From: Caldicellulosiruptor owensensis OL
GTDB lineage: Bacteria; Bacillota; Thermoanaerobacteria; Caldicellulosiruptorales; Caldicellulosiruptoraceae
DNA: 64,000 nucleotides
Direction: 5' to 3'
NCBI RefSeq assembly: GCF_000166335.1
Contig: NC_014657.1
Location: forward strand, 1,656,501-1,720,500
Under the pieces are notes generated by a model. The model ran no database searches. It had not been told where the DNA came from and was given only the letters and a program-made list of their open reading frames with translations. Position 1 is the first letter of the stretch. Each line of letters opens with the position of its first letter. Shown here piece by piece: positions 26,714 through 34,652 of this stretch. Made by a program: the position numbers and the translations under genes.

Positions 26714-27940
26714 TTATATTTCTTTTTCTTTTAAGACATAATCTTTCAAACGCTCAACGCTTGATACAACTAATGCTCTTTTCTTTAACTCATTGTAAAG
26801 ATTTGTTGCCAAACCGCCTGTAAAATCGCGCTTTGAAATATCCTCCTCTTCAATTATGCAAAGCTTATTAGCATATCTCAGCGCCTCTAAGTTTTTCAGG
26901 TTCTGAACACCAAACGGGATGTTGCACAGCACGCACAGGTCTGCTTTTTTTATAAGCTGGACATTTTCAATGTACTCTTTTTCTCCAATTGGCATAAAAG
27001 GTTTTGTAAAAACTGTATAAATAGAAAAAAGCTGAGCTGTTTCAAAGTCTGTGTCGTTTGTAGAAAGAACGCCTGTTGTCACCTTGCATCCCATTTCAAC
27101 CAGCATCCTGTAAAGAAGTTGTGCGCTCCCACCTCCTGCAACAACATGAACGTGCACAGCTTTTGGGTCTTCTCTCTGGATAAGTTCTATATCAAATATC
27201 CCAAAGGGATTTTTGTAAACAACTGCGTCAACGTCGTACACCTTTTTGATGTTCTGCTGGTTTAGAACTTCATCTGGTCTTCCAATATCTACTATCTTGC
27301 CGTGTTTCATTATAACAATACTATCGCACACTTTAGCCGCAATTTTTAGATTGTGAATTGCCATTATGACAATCTTGCCATTTAGTGCTTCTTGTTTTGC
27401 AATTCTCAAAATCTTTTCCTGGTGAGAGATGTCAAGATTTGAATTTGGCTCATCCAAAAGCAAAACTTTGCTACTTTGAGCAAGCACACGTGCAAAGGAA
27501 GTCCTTTGCCTCTCACCACCTGAAATCTTCAATATACTCGAAAGTTTTTTACTGGAAAGTTCAACCTGCTCTATTTTCTCCTCTGCAATTTTTTTGCTCT
27601 CGTAGGTAGCAAAGAACCTGCTCTTTTCATAGGGAAATCTTCCCATCATCACAACATCAAGAACTGTAAACGGAAAGCTTGAAAAGATGTGCTGTGGCAT
27701 GTATGAAATAAGTTTTGCTCTTTCTATGTCAGAAAGCTTGTTTATCTGCACATCACCAAAACAAATCCTGCCTTCAAAAATTTTGACAAGCCCTGCTAAA
27801 GCCTTTATCAGTGTACTTTTACCACTTCCGTTTGGTCCTACAAATCCATAGACTTTTCCTTCTTCGAACTTAAGCTTTCCATCTATCTCAACAATAGGAT
27901 AAGAGTAACCGCATTTAAGGTTCTCAACAAAAAGAGGCAT
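26714..27940 (-). CDS. Metal-chelate/cobamide ABC transporter ATPase with C-terminal extension
   Basis: ATPase domain (~1-250): Walker A GPNGSGKST, signature ISGGERQRTSFARVLAQ, Walker B VLLLDEPNSNLD and the switch His in MAIHNLK. A further ~160 residues (VHVHVVAGGGSAQLLYRML ... GVLSTNDTDFE ... LCNIPFG) form a second alpha/beta domain not present in FecE/BtuD. I prefer the ATG at 27940 over the GTG at 27952; the latter overlaps the permease stop and is too close to GAGGTGA. It energises the permease encoded just upstream. The substrate (iron siderophore, haem or cobamide) cannot be told. Confidence 0.88.
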   Translation of the reverse strand: MPLFVENLKCGYSYPIVEIDGKLKFEEGKVYGFVGPNGSGKSTLIKALAGLVKIFEGRICFGDVQINKLSDIERAKLISYMPQHIFSSFPFTVLDVVMMGRFPYEKSRFFATYESKKIAEEKIEQVELSSKKLSSILKISGGERQRTSFARVLAQSSKVLLLDEPNSNLDISHQEKILRIAKQEALNGKIVIMAIHNLKIAAKVCDSIVIMKHGKIVDIGRPDEVLNQQNIKKVYDVDAVVYKNPFGIFDIELIQREDPKAVHVHVVAGGGSAQLLYRMLVEMGCKVTTGVLSTNDTDFETAQLFSIYTVFTKPFMPIGEKEYIENVQLIKKADLCVLCNIPFGVQNLKNLEALRYANKLCIIEEEDISKRDFTGGLATNLYNELKKRALVVSSVERLKDYVLKEKEI

Positions 27941-27944
27941 TATT

Positions 27945-28967
27945 CTATACACTCACCTCATTTTCACGCTTTTTCAGAAGGTACAAAAAGTATGGTACCC
28001 CTACTAAAGAGGTTATTATGCCCACCTTTACTTCAACCGGTGAAAACAATGCTCTTGCAATTGTATCACACACAATCAAAAATATCCCGCCACTTAAGAT
28101 TGAAGCAGGTATCAACCTTCTATAATCGCTCCCAACAATGAATCTTATCATGTGGGGGACAATTAACCCAACAAAACTAATCGGTCCTGAGACCGAAACC
28201 GCTATCCCTGTTATAAGCGAAACAAGAAGAAGCAAGCTTTTTTTTAGCTGTTCTGGATTTACTCCAATTGTAAAGCTTTCTTCTTCTCCAAGTATTAAAA
28301 TGTTTATTCTCTTTGCAAAAAGCAAAGAATACAGTATCAATATACAAAGAGGAATAAAACTAATCTTTACATGCACCCAGCTTCGTCCGTCTAAACTCCC
28401 GAGCATCCAAAATATATATTCACTTACCTGATACTGATTTATGTTAGAAAGAATCAAAGAGTTTATGGAAGACACAAAAGTTGAAACTGCAATACCAATT
28501 AAAATGAGGTTTGTAATGGGCGTTTTGTTGTTCTTGGTTGAAAGCTTGTACACTAAAAACGAAATAAAAAGTGCACCTGCAAAAGCAAACAATGGTAAAT
28601 AAAATATGTTTATGGTGTTGAGCGAAAAGGCTATACATACTATGGCACCAAAACTTGCACCGCTTGAGGTTCCAATAATTCCTGGGTCTGCCATAGGATT
28701 TCTGTAAAGTCCTTGAACAAGCGCACCTGCTAAGGCCAAGCTCATCCCAACAATCATAGCAATTATTATTCTTGGAAGTCTTATTTGCCCGACAATTGTC
28801 AAATCCGTATCATTCACCCGACCTAAATTGATGCCTATGAGCGATAAAAGTGCTTTTAAAACACGAAGGGGAGGGATAAAAACACTTCCCACCCCTATGG
28901 ATATTATAAACACTGCTAAAAGCAGAAAGAATAAAATAATCAAAACCTTTTTCAACTGCACCACCAC
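27945..28967 (-). CDS. FecCD-family ABC transporter permease
   Basis: 340 residues with ~9-10 membrane helices. Family motifs: RLPRIIIAMIVGMSLALAGA, NPMADPGIIGTSSGASFGA and GPISFVGLIVPHMIRFIVG. It forms a homodimeric channel for a siderophore, haem or cobalamin importer. It lies between the binding protein gene (12 bp before) and the ATPase gene. Confidence 0.93.
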   Translation of the reverse strand: MVVQLKKVLIILFFLLLAVFIISIGVGSVFIPPLRVLKALLSLIGINLGRVNDTDLTIVGQIRLPRIIIAMIVGMSLALAGALVQGLYRNPMADPGIIGTSSGASFGAIVCIAFSLNTINIFYLPLFAFAGALFISFLVYKLSTKNNKTPITNLILIGIAVSTFVSSINSLILSNINQYQVSEYIFWMLGSLDGRSWVHVKISFIPLCILILYSLLFAKRINILILGEEESFTIGVNPEQLKKSLLLLVSLITGIAVSVSGPISFVGLIVPHMIRFIVGSDYRRLIPASILSGGIFLIVCDTIARALFSPVEVKVGIITSLVGVPYFLYLLKKRENEVSV

Positions 28968-28978
28968 TTATAAAAGCC

Positions 28979-29929
28979 TTATTTGAAAAGATACGGATAC
29001 GCAGCTTTTGCCAAGTCATAAATACCTTCAACAATATAGTGCGAAACTGTTTGAACGTGCCTATCATCAAGAATAATTACACTGTTGTTCTTTACAGCTT
29101 TCAGGTTTTTGAAAGCAGGGTCTTTTTTGAACTCCTCTACGTACTGCTGAGAAGTCTTTTTTGGATTGTACGACGCAGATGGAATAACAATGATGTCAGG
29201 GTCCCACTCCAAAATTTGTTCTTTTGAAATAGTTGGCCAGCCTTTTAATCCCGCAACAGCTGCTATATTTATAACTCCTGCATACTTTGCTATCTCATGC
29301 TGGGTTGTATTTTTGCCATATGTTGAGTTGAAATAGTATGTGTAAAAGAGCACATACTTCTTTTTTTTCAAGTATTTTACCTTTTTTTGCACAAAGTTAA
29401 TTTTATCGTCCATGTACTTTATAAGAACCTGGCCTTTCTGGATTTCACCAGTTAGCTTTGAAAGATTTATAATTTCTTGTTTGATATTTGCAATCGAATT
29501 TGGATTTAAGCTGACATATATAGGACATTTAAGACCTTTCTTCAAAAGGTCGTACTTTGACTTGTCAATGTAATAAGGCACTATCACAAGGTCAGGATTT
29601 GCCGCAATTATCTTTTCAATGTCGTTGCTCGAATATCTGCCTTTTACATTCTTAGCAAGATTTACGACATTCGAATTGTTCTTGTCATCAGCAAATATAG
29701 AAAGCCCAACAATTCTGTTAGCAGACACCATATTGAGCAAAATCTCATCTGTCTGAAGCGCAAGCGACAAAATCCTTTGAGGTTTCTGTTTTACAGTTAT
29801 GCTATACCCCTTTCCATCCTTGACTGTGACAGGAAAGTCAGCAGCATGAGAATAAAATGGAATTAAAGCTACCGCAAATGCAATTAAAACAACTATTGCA
29901 ACTAACTTTTTAGAAAACTTCATCAGCAT
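28979..29929 (-). CDS. TroA/BtuF-like substrate-binding protein
   Basis: A signal segment (hydrophobic ~8-26) ends HA|AD; there is no lipobox Cys, so attachment to the membrane is unclear. The FecB/BtuF fold follows: RILSLALQTDEILLNM, IVGLSIFADD, the ANPDLVIVPYY strand and EQILEWDPDIIVIPS. The ATG at 29929 has AAAGGGG 6 nt upstream and is preferred to the TTG two codons before. It captures the ligand for the adjacent permease/ATPase. No cobalamin riboswitch precedes it, so iron or haem is as likely as cobamide. Confidence 0.88.
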   Translation of the reverse strand: MLMKFSKKLVAIVVLIAFAVALIPFYSHAADFPVTVKDGKGYSITVKQKPQRILSLALQTDEILLNMVSANRIVGLSIFADDKNNSNVVNLAKNVKGRYSSNDIEKIIAANPDLVIVPYYIDKSKYDLLKKGLKCPIYVSLNPNSIANIKQEIINLSKLTGEIQKGQVLIKYMDDKINFVQKKVKYLKKKKYVLFYTYYFNSTYGKNTTQHEIAKYAGVINIAAVAGLKGWPTISKEQILEWDPDIIVIPSASYNPKKTSQQYVEEFKKDPAFKNLKAVKNNSVIILDDRHVQTVSHYIVEGIYDLAKAAYPYLFK

Positions 29930-29965
29930 ATTCAACCCCTTTGTATGTAATAATTTGCTTGCATT

Positions 29966-29994
29966 ATTATATCACACAAGTTGCTGGATGTCTA
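29966..29994 (-). promoter_or_regulatory. Promoter of the FecBCD-type importer operon
   Basis: Minus-strand TAGACA (29989-29994), 17-bp spacer and a perfect TATAAT (29966-29971). The -35 box lies inside the 3' end of the GcvH-like gene, so the importer can be expressed apart from the redox genes upstream. Confidence 0.65.
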
Positions 29995-30292
29995 TACTAA
30001 TTATTTCTGTTTCTTCTGGTAATAAATTTAATAAAGTAGGATCAAAAGGAAGCTCACGGTTTACCCACCTTATATAACCACTCACTGGGGATTTCAAGGT
30101 GTACGTCTTGTAGATTGACTCAATTCTTGCAAACTCCTCTCCTTGTTGAATATACCCTGATGTCTTGAAGAACTCAAACATCACAATGTCACCAAGTTCC
30201 ATCTCCAAATTTTTAGTTATACCTACCGAAGCAATCGAGCCATTAACTTCAACCCACATATCCCCAAAAAGAAGCCTCTCACCATACAGCAT
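29972..30292 (-). CDS. GcvH-like (lipoyl-domain fold) protein lacking the lipoyl lysine
   Basis: The hammerhead-fold segments of glycine cleavage H protein are present: GDMWVEVNGSIASVGIT (~10-26), LGDIVMFEF, ARIESI and SPVSGYIRWVN. In an ungapped alignment to GcvH (ESVKAASDIYAPVSG), the lipoylated Lys position is Tyr61, with Lys62 next to it. I choose the ATG at 30292, not 30355: GGGAAGG precedes it and it clears the resA stop. No gcvP/gcvT genes are nearby; the neighbours are resA and ccdA. A role in thiol/lipoyl redox chemistry is possible but unproven. Confidence 0.7.
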   Translation of the reverse strand: MLYGERLLFGDMWVEVNGSIASVGITKNLEMELGDIVMFEFFKTSGYIQQGEEFARIESIYKTYTLKSPVSGYIRWVNRELPFDPTLLNLLPEETEIISIDIQQLV

Positions 30293-30323
30293 CCTTTTTT
30301 CCTTCCCTTTTTTCGAAGTATTT

Positions 30324-30824
30324 TCACTTTCCAGCAAATTTTTTAAGCTGCTCATAAGTCATCATACCAACGTTTTTTGCAACTATCTTGCCATTTTCGT
30401 CAATCAAAAATGTTGTGGGTATTCCTTCAATCCCAAACTGTGCAGAAACCTTCCCATCCCTGTCAAGAAGTACTGGGTACGTAACTCCCATTAAACTTAA
30501 GAATTCCTCAACTGTTGCTTTATCCTCTTGAATGTTAATGCCAATCAAAACAACATCTTTGTTTTCGCGATGGAATCTTTCAAAATCGGGTATCTCAGCC
30601 CTGCAGGGTGGACACCATGTTGCAAAAAAGTTGAGCAAAACCTTTTTTCCTCTAAAATCTGATAATGAAAACTCTTTGCCATCTACTGATACAAGCTTGA
30701 AATTAACTATACCATCGGCAGCTGCATTCTCTCTTGAGTGCGACATAATCTGGTATACTAAAAGCCCAATCAAAATGGCGCTTGTCAATATAAAGATAAC
30801 ACTTTTGCTTCTATTATTCAACAT
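30324..30824 (-). CDS. resA: ResA/TlpA-type membrane-anchored thioredoxin
   Basis: A single N-terminal membrane anchor (~8-26) is followed by a TlpA thioredoxin fold with active site ATWCPPCRAEIP and the cis-Pro segment GIEGIPTTFLID. Length 166 is normal. It reduces disulfides of exported proteins using electrons from CcdA, encoded immediately upstream. A GAGGTGA site lies 7 nt before the ATG. Confidence 0.9.
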   Translation of the reverse strand: MLNNRSKSVIFILTSAILIGLLVYQIMSHSRENAAADGIVNFKLVSVDGKEFSLSDFRGKKVLLNFFATWCPPCRAEIPDFERFHRENKDVVLIGINIQEDKATVEEFLSLMGVTYPVLLDRDGKVSAQFGIEGIPTTFLIDENGKIVAKNVGMMTYEQLKKFAGK

Positions 30825-30858
30825 AAAATATTCACCTCTTCTTGAATTTTTTTATCTT

Positions 30859-31506
30859 TCATCTGAAGAAATTTATCTTGTCAAAAAACGCAAGCATGCC
30901 AAATGCAATCAAAAGGGCTCCTGTAAAATACTCTACTGCCCTGCTATACCTATTCAACATACCAAAAAAAGCTTTTAGCCTGTCTATTAAAAAGCTTGAG
31001 ATCAAAAACGGCACGGCAAAACCCATCGAATAGATAAAAAGCAGCATCGCTCCTTTTAAAAACGTCTCAGATAGTGCCGCCATGCTCAAAATAGACGTCA
31101 AAACTGGTCCTACACAGGGTGTCCAGCTTATGCTCAAAACCATTCCTAAAATCAGCGGTGAAGCATTAATATCCAAATTACCTTTACCCTGTATAGGTAT
31201 AAAAATCTTTTTTAAAAAATTTGGTGACAAGTCAAGCATCACCAGACCCATTAAAACAATAACTATTGCTGCTATCTTCTTCAATAGAAAACTGTACCCA
31301 GAAAATACACTACCTACCGCAGCCGCAACAACTCCAAGTACAACAAAGACAATTGAAAATCCCAAAACAAACAAAAGGCTATTTTTTAACCTGCTACCCT
31401 TTTGAGAAAAAAGATATAGGACATACACAGGTATAAGCGGCAAAATACAGGGTGAGAAAAAAGACATAAAACCGGCTGTCGCCGCCACTAAAATATCTAT
31501 TTTCAT
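30859..31506 (-). CDS. ccdA: CcdA-type thiol-disulfide transporter
   Basis: About six membrane helices with the two redox Cys: FFSPCILPLIPVY and SWTPCVGPVLT. I choose the ATG at 31506 (215 residues, MKIDILV) because AAAGGGG precedes it and homologues start near there; the longer frame from 31560 runs into the upstream gene. It passes electrons from cytoplasmic thioredoxin across the membrane to ResA. Confidence 0.9.
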   Translation of the reverse strand: MKIDILVAATAGFMSFFSPCILPLIPVYVLYLFSQKGSRLKNSLLFVLGFSIVFVVLGVVAAAVGSVFSGYSFLLKKIAAIVIVLMGLVMLDLSPNFLKKIFIPIQGKGNLDINASPLILGMVLSISWTPCVGPVLTSILSMAALSETFLKGAMLLFIYSMGFAVPFLISSFLIDRLKAFFGMLNRYSRAVEYFTGALLIAFGMLAFFDKINFFR

Positions 31507-31523
31507 TATTTTCTGCCCCTTTG

Positions 31524-32171
31524 CTATTTGATTTTGTACCCTCCATTCACAATTACCCACACGTCATCAACTGCTTTAAATCCTCTGCCATCGCTTCTTG
31601 CCACTAAATAAAAATGGTTAAATAAAAGTTGCTGGTTTGCCCCCACATCTTTTGCGCTTGTCAAATCAATAATTGTTGCCCCTTTTGGTACAACAGAAAT
31701 AGCTTTTCCAACCCGCACAACAAACTCTGTTGACGCATCAAACAAAATGATCTTGCTTTTGGGAACTTTAATAACCTCATAACCTTTGGTGTATATAAAA
31801 TCACCTTTTCTTACTCCTGAAGAACTTGAGATATCTTTTAATTTGGCATCAAGCTGTGCAGTTTGCAATTTTAACTTTTCAATCTCAGAAGACAAATTTG
31901 CAACTTGGCTCTGCAGCTTTGAAATATCCTGTGCTTGCCTTGAAGAAATATTTGCATCATTCATTTTCTTATCCAGCTCATTTATTTTATTATCTATGTA
32001 AGACTTTAACTGGTCAACCTGCTTTTTTAAAAAACCGTATGTGACAAGGGCGCTACTGTCAATCGATGTAGAAGAGGCAAATATAACTCCCATGCCCAGT
32101 ACTCCTGCGACCAGAACAAGTATCAAAAAATTTACGCCTTTTTTAAACCTGCGCCTTCTTTCTTTTTCCAA
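31524..32171 (-). CDS. Membrane-anchored coiled-coil protein, unknown function
   Basis: I do not recognise a family. A basic N-terminus ([10 protein letters not shown]), one membrane helix (~13-32), a coiled coil (~45-112, [20 protein letters not shown]) and a compact C-terminal beta domain (~118-215) containing [12 protein letters not shown] and [18 protein letters not shown]. The last part resembles a small SLH-free sensor or wall-binding head. The start is TTG with GGAGGG 7 nt upstream, inside the end of mazF, so translation is coupled to the toxin gene. It lies 17 bp before ccdA. Confidence 0.65.
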   Translation of the reverse strand: MEKERRRRFKKGVNFLILVLVAGVLGMGVIFASSTSIDSSALVTYGFLKKQVDQLKSYIDNKINELDKKMNDANISSRQAQDISKLQSQVANLSSEIEKLKLQTAQLDAKLKDISSSSGVRKGDFIYTKGYEVIKVPKSKIILFDASTEFVVRVGKAISVVPKGATIIDLTSAKDVGANQQLLFNHFYLVARSDGRGFKAVDDVWVIVNGGYKIK

Positions 32172-32575
32172 TCATATCCCTCCGCTGTCCATTCTATTAG
32201 CCCAAGGCTTATCAGAATTGCCTGGTTTACTTTTTCCATGACCTCATCAGAAAGCTTGCCAACCTTATTTTTGAGCCGCACTTTGTCAATTGTTCTGATC
32301 TGCTCAAGTAAAATGACAGAGTCACGGCTGAGGCCAAACTCACCCGCACGAATCTCAACATGCGTTGGAAATTTAGCTTTGCCAATCTGTGAAGTTATCG
32401 CAGCCACAATCACAGTTGGGCTGTATTTGTTCCCTATATCATTTTGAATTACCAGAACTGGTCTTATGCCGCCCTGCTCAGAACCAACATGTGGAGCAAG
32501 GTCAGCATAAAATATGTCTCCCCTTTTGATTTCAAGTGGTGGTTGATTTTGATTTTGCTGTATCACTTTCTCCAC
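32132..32575 (-). CDS. mazF: MazF/EndoA-type mRNA endoribonuclease toxin
   Basis: PemK/MazF fold: [29 protein letters not shown] with the catalytic Arg, and AAITSQ with the catalytic Thr. At 147 residues it is ~30 longer than Bacillus EndoA (116), having an N-terminal IQQNQNQPP stretch and a basic C-terminal tail. The start is a GTG at 32575 or the in-frame GTG three codons later. It overlaps the antitoxin-like gene by 44 bp. The gene order acpS-ydcC-alr-antitoxin-toxin is that of the Bacillus ndoA locus. Confidence 0.92.
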   Translation of the reverse strand: MEKVIQQNQNQPPLEIKRGDIFYADLAPHVGSEQGGIRPVLVIQNDIGNKYSPTVIVAAITSQIGKAKFPTHVEIRAGEFGLSRDSVILLEQIRTIDKVRLKNKVGKLSDEVMEKVNQAILISLGLIEWTAEGYDWKKKEGAGLKKA

Positions 32576-32846
32576 TCTCCGCTACCCTACTTTCTTCTAT
32601 TCTATAAAAATCATACCCAAAATCATCGTAAATTATATTCTCATATTTTAAAAGTCCTTCAAAGTCAAGTGCAAGCCATTCGTTTGCAATGTTTCTATTT
32701 AGCTCTGCATACTTTTTATAACAACTTTCGAGCTCTCTTTCAATCTTTTTCAGCCTTCTTTTTTCAATAGCTGTCCTCATAAAACCGTCATCATAAGAAT
32801 TACTTTTATACTGCAAAAGGAATTTCACAAATCGTATCTGCGGCAT
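32532..32846 (-). CDS. Divergent MazE/EndoAI-type antitoxin
   Basis: 104 residues. The segment [20 protein letters not shown] fits the toxin-binding GYxEMAxINLxIAxE helix of EndoAI-type antitoxins, and the overlap and synteny with mazF support this. The N-terminal ~40 residues do not show a clear ribbon-helix-helix pattern, so DNA binding is uncertain. The start at 32846 (ATG, AGGGGG upstream) is preferred over a TTG at 32864. The C-terminus is Ser/Thr/Lys-rich. Confidence 0.65.
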   Translation of the reverse strand: MPQIRFVKFLLQYKSNSYDDGFMRTAIEKRRLKKIERELESCYKKYAELNRNIANEWLALDFEGLLKYENIIYDDFGYDFYRIEESRVAESGESDTAKSKSTTT

Positions 32847-32888
32847 CTCATTTCCCCCTTGCAAAACAAAATATAAAAAACATGTAGG

Positions 32889-32908
32889 AATAAGCGGATG
32901 AGCTTATT
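32889..32908. repeat. Inverted repeat at the mazEF transcription start (operator candidate)
   Basis: Perfect 7-bp arms AATAAGC / GCTTATT around a 6-nt centre, placed where transcription from the adjacent promoter should begin. Toxin-antitoxin operons are usually self-repressed at such palindromes; a short 5' mRNA hairpin is the alternative. Confidence 0.5.
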
Positions 32909-32912
32909 ATCA

Positions 32913-32942
32913 ATTATACGGTTTTTGAAAAGGATAAATCAA
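32913..32942 (-). promoter_or_regulatory. Promoter of the mazEF operon
   Basis: Minus-strand TTGATT (32937-32942), 18-bp spacer and perfect TATAAT (32913-32918), starting 10 bp before the alr stop codon would be reached on this strand. No terminator separates alr from it, so read-through from alr is also likely. Confidence 0.6.
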
Positions 32943-32952
32943 TGTAAATTTT

Positions 32953-34125
32953 TCATAAGATATAGTTTAATATTTTGACAACTCGCCCATCCTTGATATA
33001 AACCCGTGGAATTCGCTTGCTAAACGAACACACAACCTCATAGTTTATAGTGCCAATCTGCTCAGCTAAATGATCAGCCAAAATCTCATTTTTCCCTTGT
33101 TTTCCTATAATGACAACCTCATCACCAATCTTCACATCCTCGATATCGGTCACATCTACCATGCACTGGTCCATACATATACTGCCAACAACTTTGGCAA
33201 ACTCACCTTTTATGAGAACATGCCTTTGACTACTTCCAACACGCGTAAAACCATCTGCATAACCGATAGGTATTGTAGCAATTTTACTTTTGCGTGTGGT
33301 TATATATCTTCTGTTGTAACTTATTGGGAAGCCTTCTGGCACCTCCTTTACATTGATAACTCTTGCCTTGATAGACATTACAGGTTTTAAGTTTATATGT
33401 TCTTTCAAGCTGCTGTTTGGATAAAGCCCGTATAGAATAAGACCAAGTCTTACAACATCAAGTTGATACTGGGGGAAACGGATTGCCGCACTGCTATTTG
33501 CAATGTGCTTATATTTAAAGTATACCCCATTTTTATTGAGTTCTTTCACAAAGTTTTCAAATTTCATAAACTGCTCATGCGTAAAATCATCCGAATCTGG
33601 GTCGTCTGCAGATGAAAAATGAGAGAATATTCCTTCAAGTTCGATGTTCGGCAGCTTAGCAATATTTAATATGGTGTTTACGCTCTGTTCACAGCATAAA
33701 AATCCAATTCTTCCCATTCCAGTATCAACTTTGATATGTATCTTGGCTTTTTTTCCTATCTTTTGTGCTGCCTTGCTAAGATAATATGCCTGCTCATACG
33801 TGTAAACTGTTTGGCTTATCTCGTTTTCAACAACCTGCTCGGACAGTTCAAAAGGAGTAAAACCCAAAATTAAAATTGGAACATCAAAATTGAAATGTCT
33901 CAGCTGCAATGCCTCGTCAATTATTGCCACAGCGAGCATACTAACACCATTTTTTACAAGTACTCTTGAAATTTCAACCGCTCCGTGTCCATATGCATCA
34001 GCCTTCACAACGGCCATTATTTTTGTTTGTGGTAAAATCTTTTTCTTGATGTTTTCAAGATTGTATACCAAATTGTCAAGGTCAATCTCCGCCCATACCC
34101 TGTTGTAGAGCGACAATTTGTTCAT
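32953..34125 (-). CDS. alr: Alanine racemase
   Basis: 390 residues. The PLP lysine is K41 in AVVKADAYGHG, the second catalytic Tyr is in ISYNRRY, and SICMDQCMVDVT is the family's conserved substrate-side motif. It makes D-alanine for peptidoglycan in the cytoplasm. Its ATG overlaps the stop of the ydcC-like lipoprotein gene by 4 bp. Confidence 0.95.
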   Translation of the reverse strand: MNKLSLYNRVWAEIDLDNLVYNLENIKKKILPQTKIMAVVKADAYGHGAVEISRVLVKNGVSMLAVAIIDEALQLRHFNFDVPILILGFTPFELSEQVVENEISQTVYTYEQAYYLSKAAQKIGKKAKIHIKVDTGMGRIGFLCCEQSVNTILNIAKLPNIELEGIFSHFSSADDPDSDDFTHEQFMKFENFVKELNKNGVYFKYKHIANSSAAIRFPQYQLDVVRLGLILYGLYPNSSLKEHINLKPVMSIKARVINVKEVPEGFPISYNRRYITTRKSKIATIPIGYADGFTRVGSSQRHVLIKGEFAKVVGSICMDQCMVDVTDIEDVKIGDEVVIIGKQGKNEILADHLAEQIGTINYEVVCSFSKRIPRVYIKDGRVVKILNYIL

Positions 34126-34643
34126 CCCTTTCTATACTTTTTATATTCCGTCAAATAAATGGTTTTCATAAATCTTTTATCCTGGTATATTACTCCTATC
34201 TTTTTCAGCTCTCCGTTTGCAAAGTAGAAGTGAAGGTACCTTATATCACCTTTCAGCTCCAATGTGACAATTGTTTGATTCTGCTTAGCTACAATTGAGT
34301 ACTTTTCGGCATTTATCAGCTTATCTATATAGTAGTTCAAAAATATGTCCTGGGCAATACTTTTTATGTTTTTGCCATCCATCAAAACATTTCCGTCCTC
34401 TTTTGTCAATTTTATTTTTCTTGTGCCTTTTACAAACTCCGCCTCAACCCTCCCATTAATTCTCTTTTCTAAAAATGAGTACTTTGAAACACCATCTTTT
34501 GAAGAGATTTCTACATAGCCTTTTGCAATATAGTTGGGAAAAACCTTCAAAGAAGGACTTTGGACTGTCTTTTTACAACCAGAAAGTTCAAAAAGCAGCA
34601 TAACTACTATACACAGCCAGAGTTTTTTGGACAAAAACCTCAT
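34122..34643 (-). CDS. YdcC/LolA-like lipoprotein
   Basis: Lipoprotein signal: hydrophobic ~8-19 and lipobox LSGC (Cys23). The rest is a beta-rich single domain with GYVEISSKDGVSKYSFLEK and LKGDIRYLHFYFANGELKK, compatible with an outer-membrane-lipoprotein-sorting (LolA-like) fold. At 173 residues it is shorter than Bacillus YdcC. Position between nnrD/acpS and alr matches ydcC synteny. Function in monoderms is unclear. Confidence 0.65.
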   Translation of the reverse strand: MRFLSKKLWLCIVVMLLFELSGCKKTVQSPSLKVFPNYIAKGYVEISSKDGVSKYSFLEKRINGRVEAEFVKGTRKIKLTKEDGNVLMDGKNIKSIAQDIFLNYYIDKLINAEKYSIVAKQNQTIVTLELKGDIRYLHFYFANGELKKIGVIYQDKRFMKTIYLTEYKKYRKG

Positions 34644-34652
34644 TCTTTATAT

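Noticed and set aside
29930-29971. Cobalamin riboswitch ahead of the FecBCD-type importer
   Set aside because: The leader is only about 40 bases and lacks the B12 box; the importer's substrate therefore remains open.
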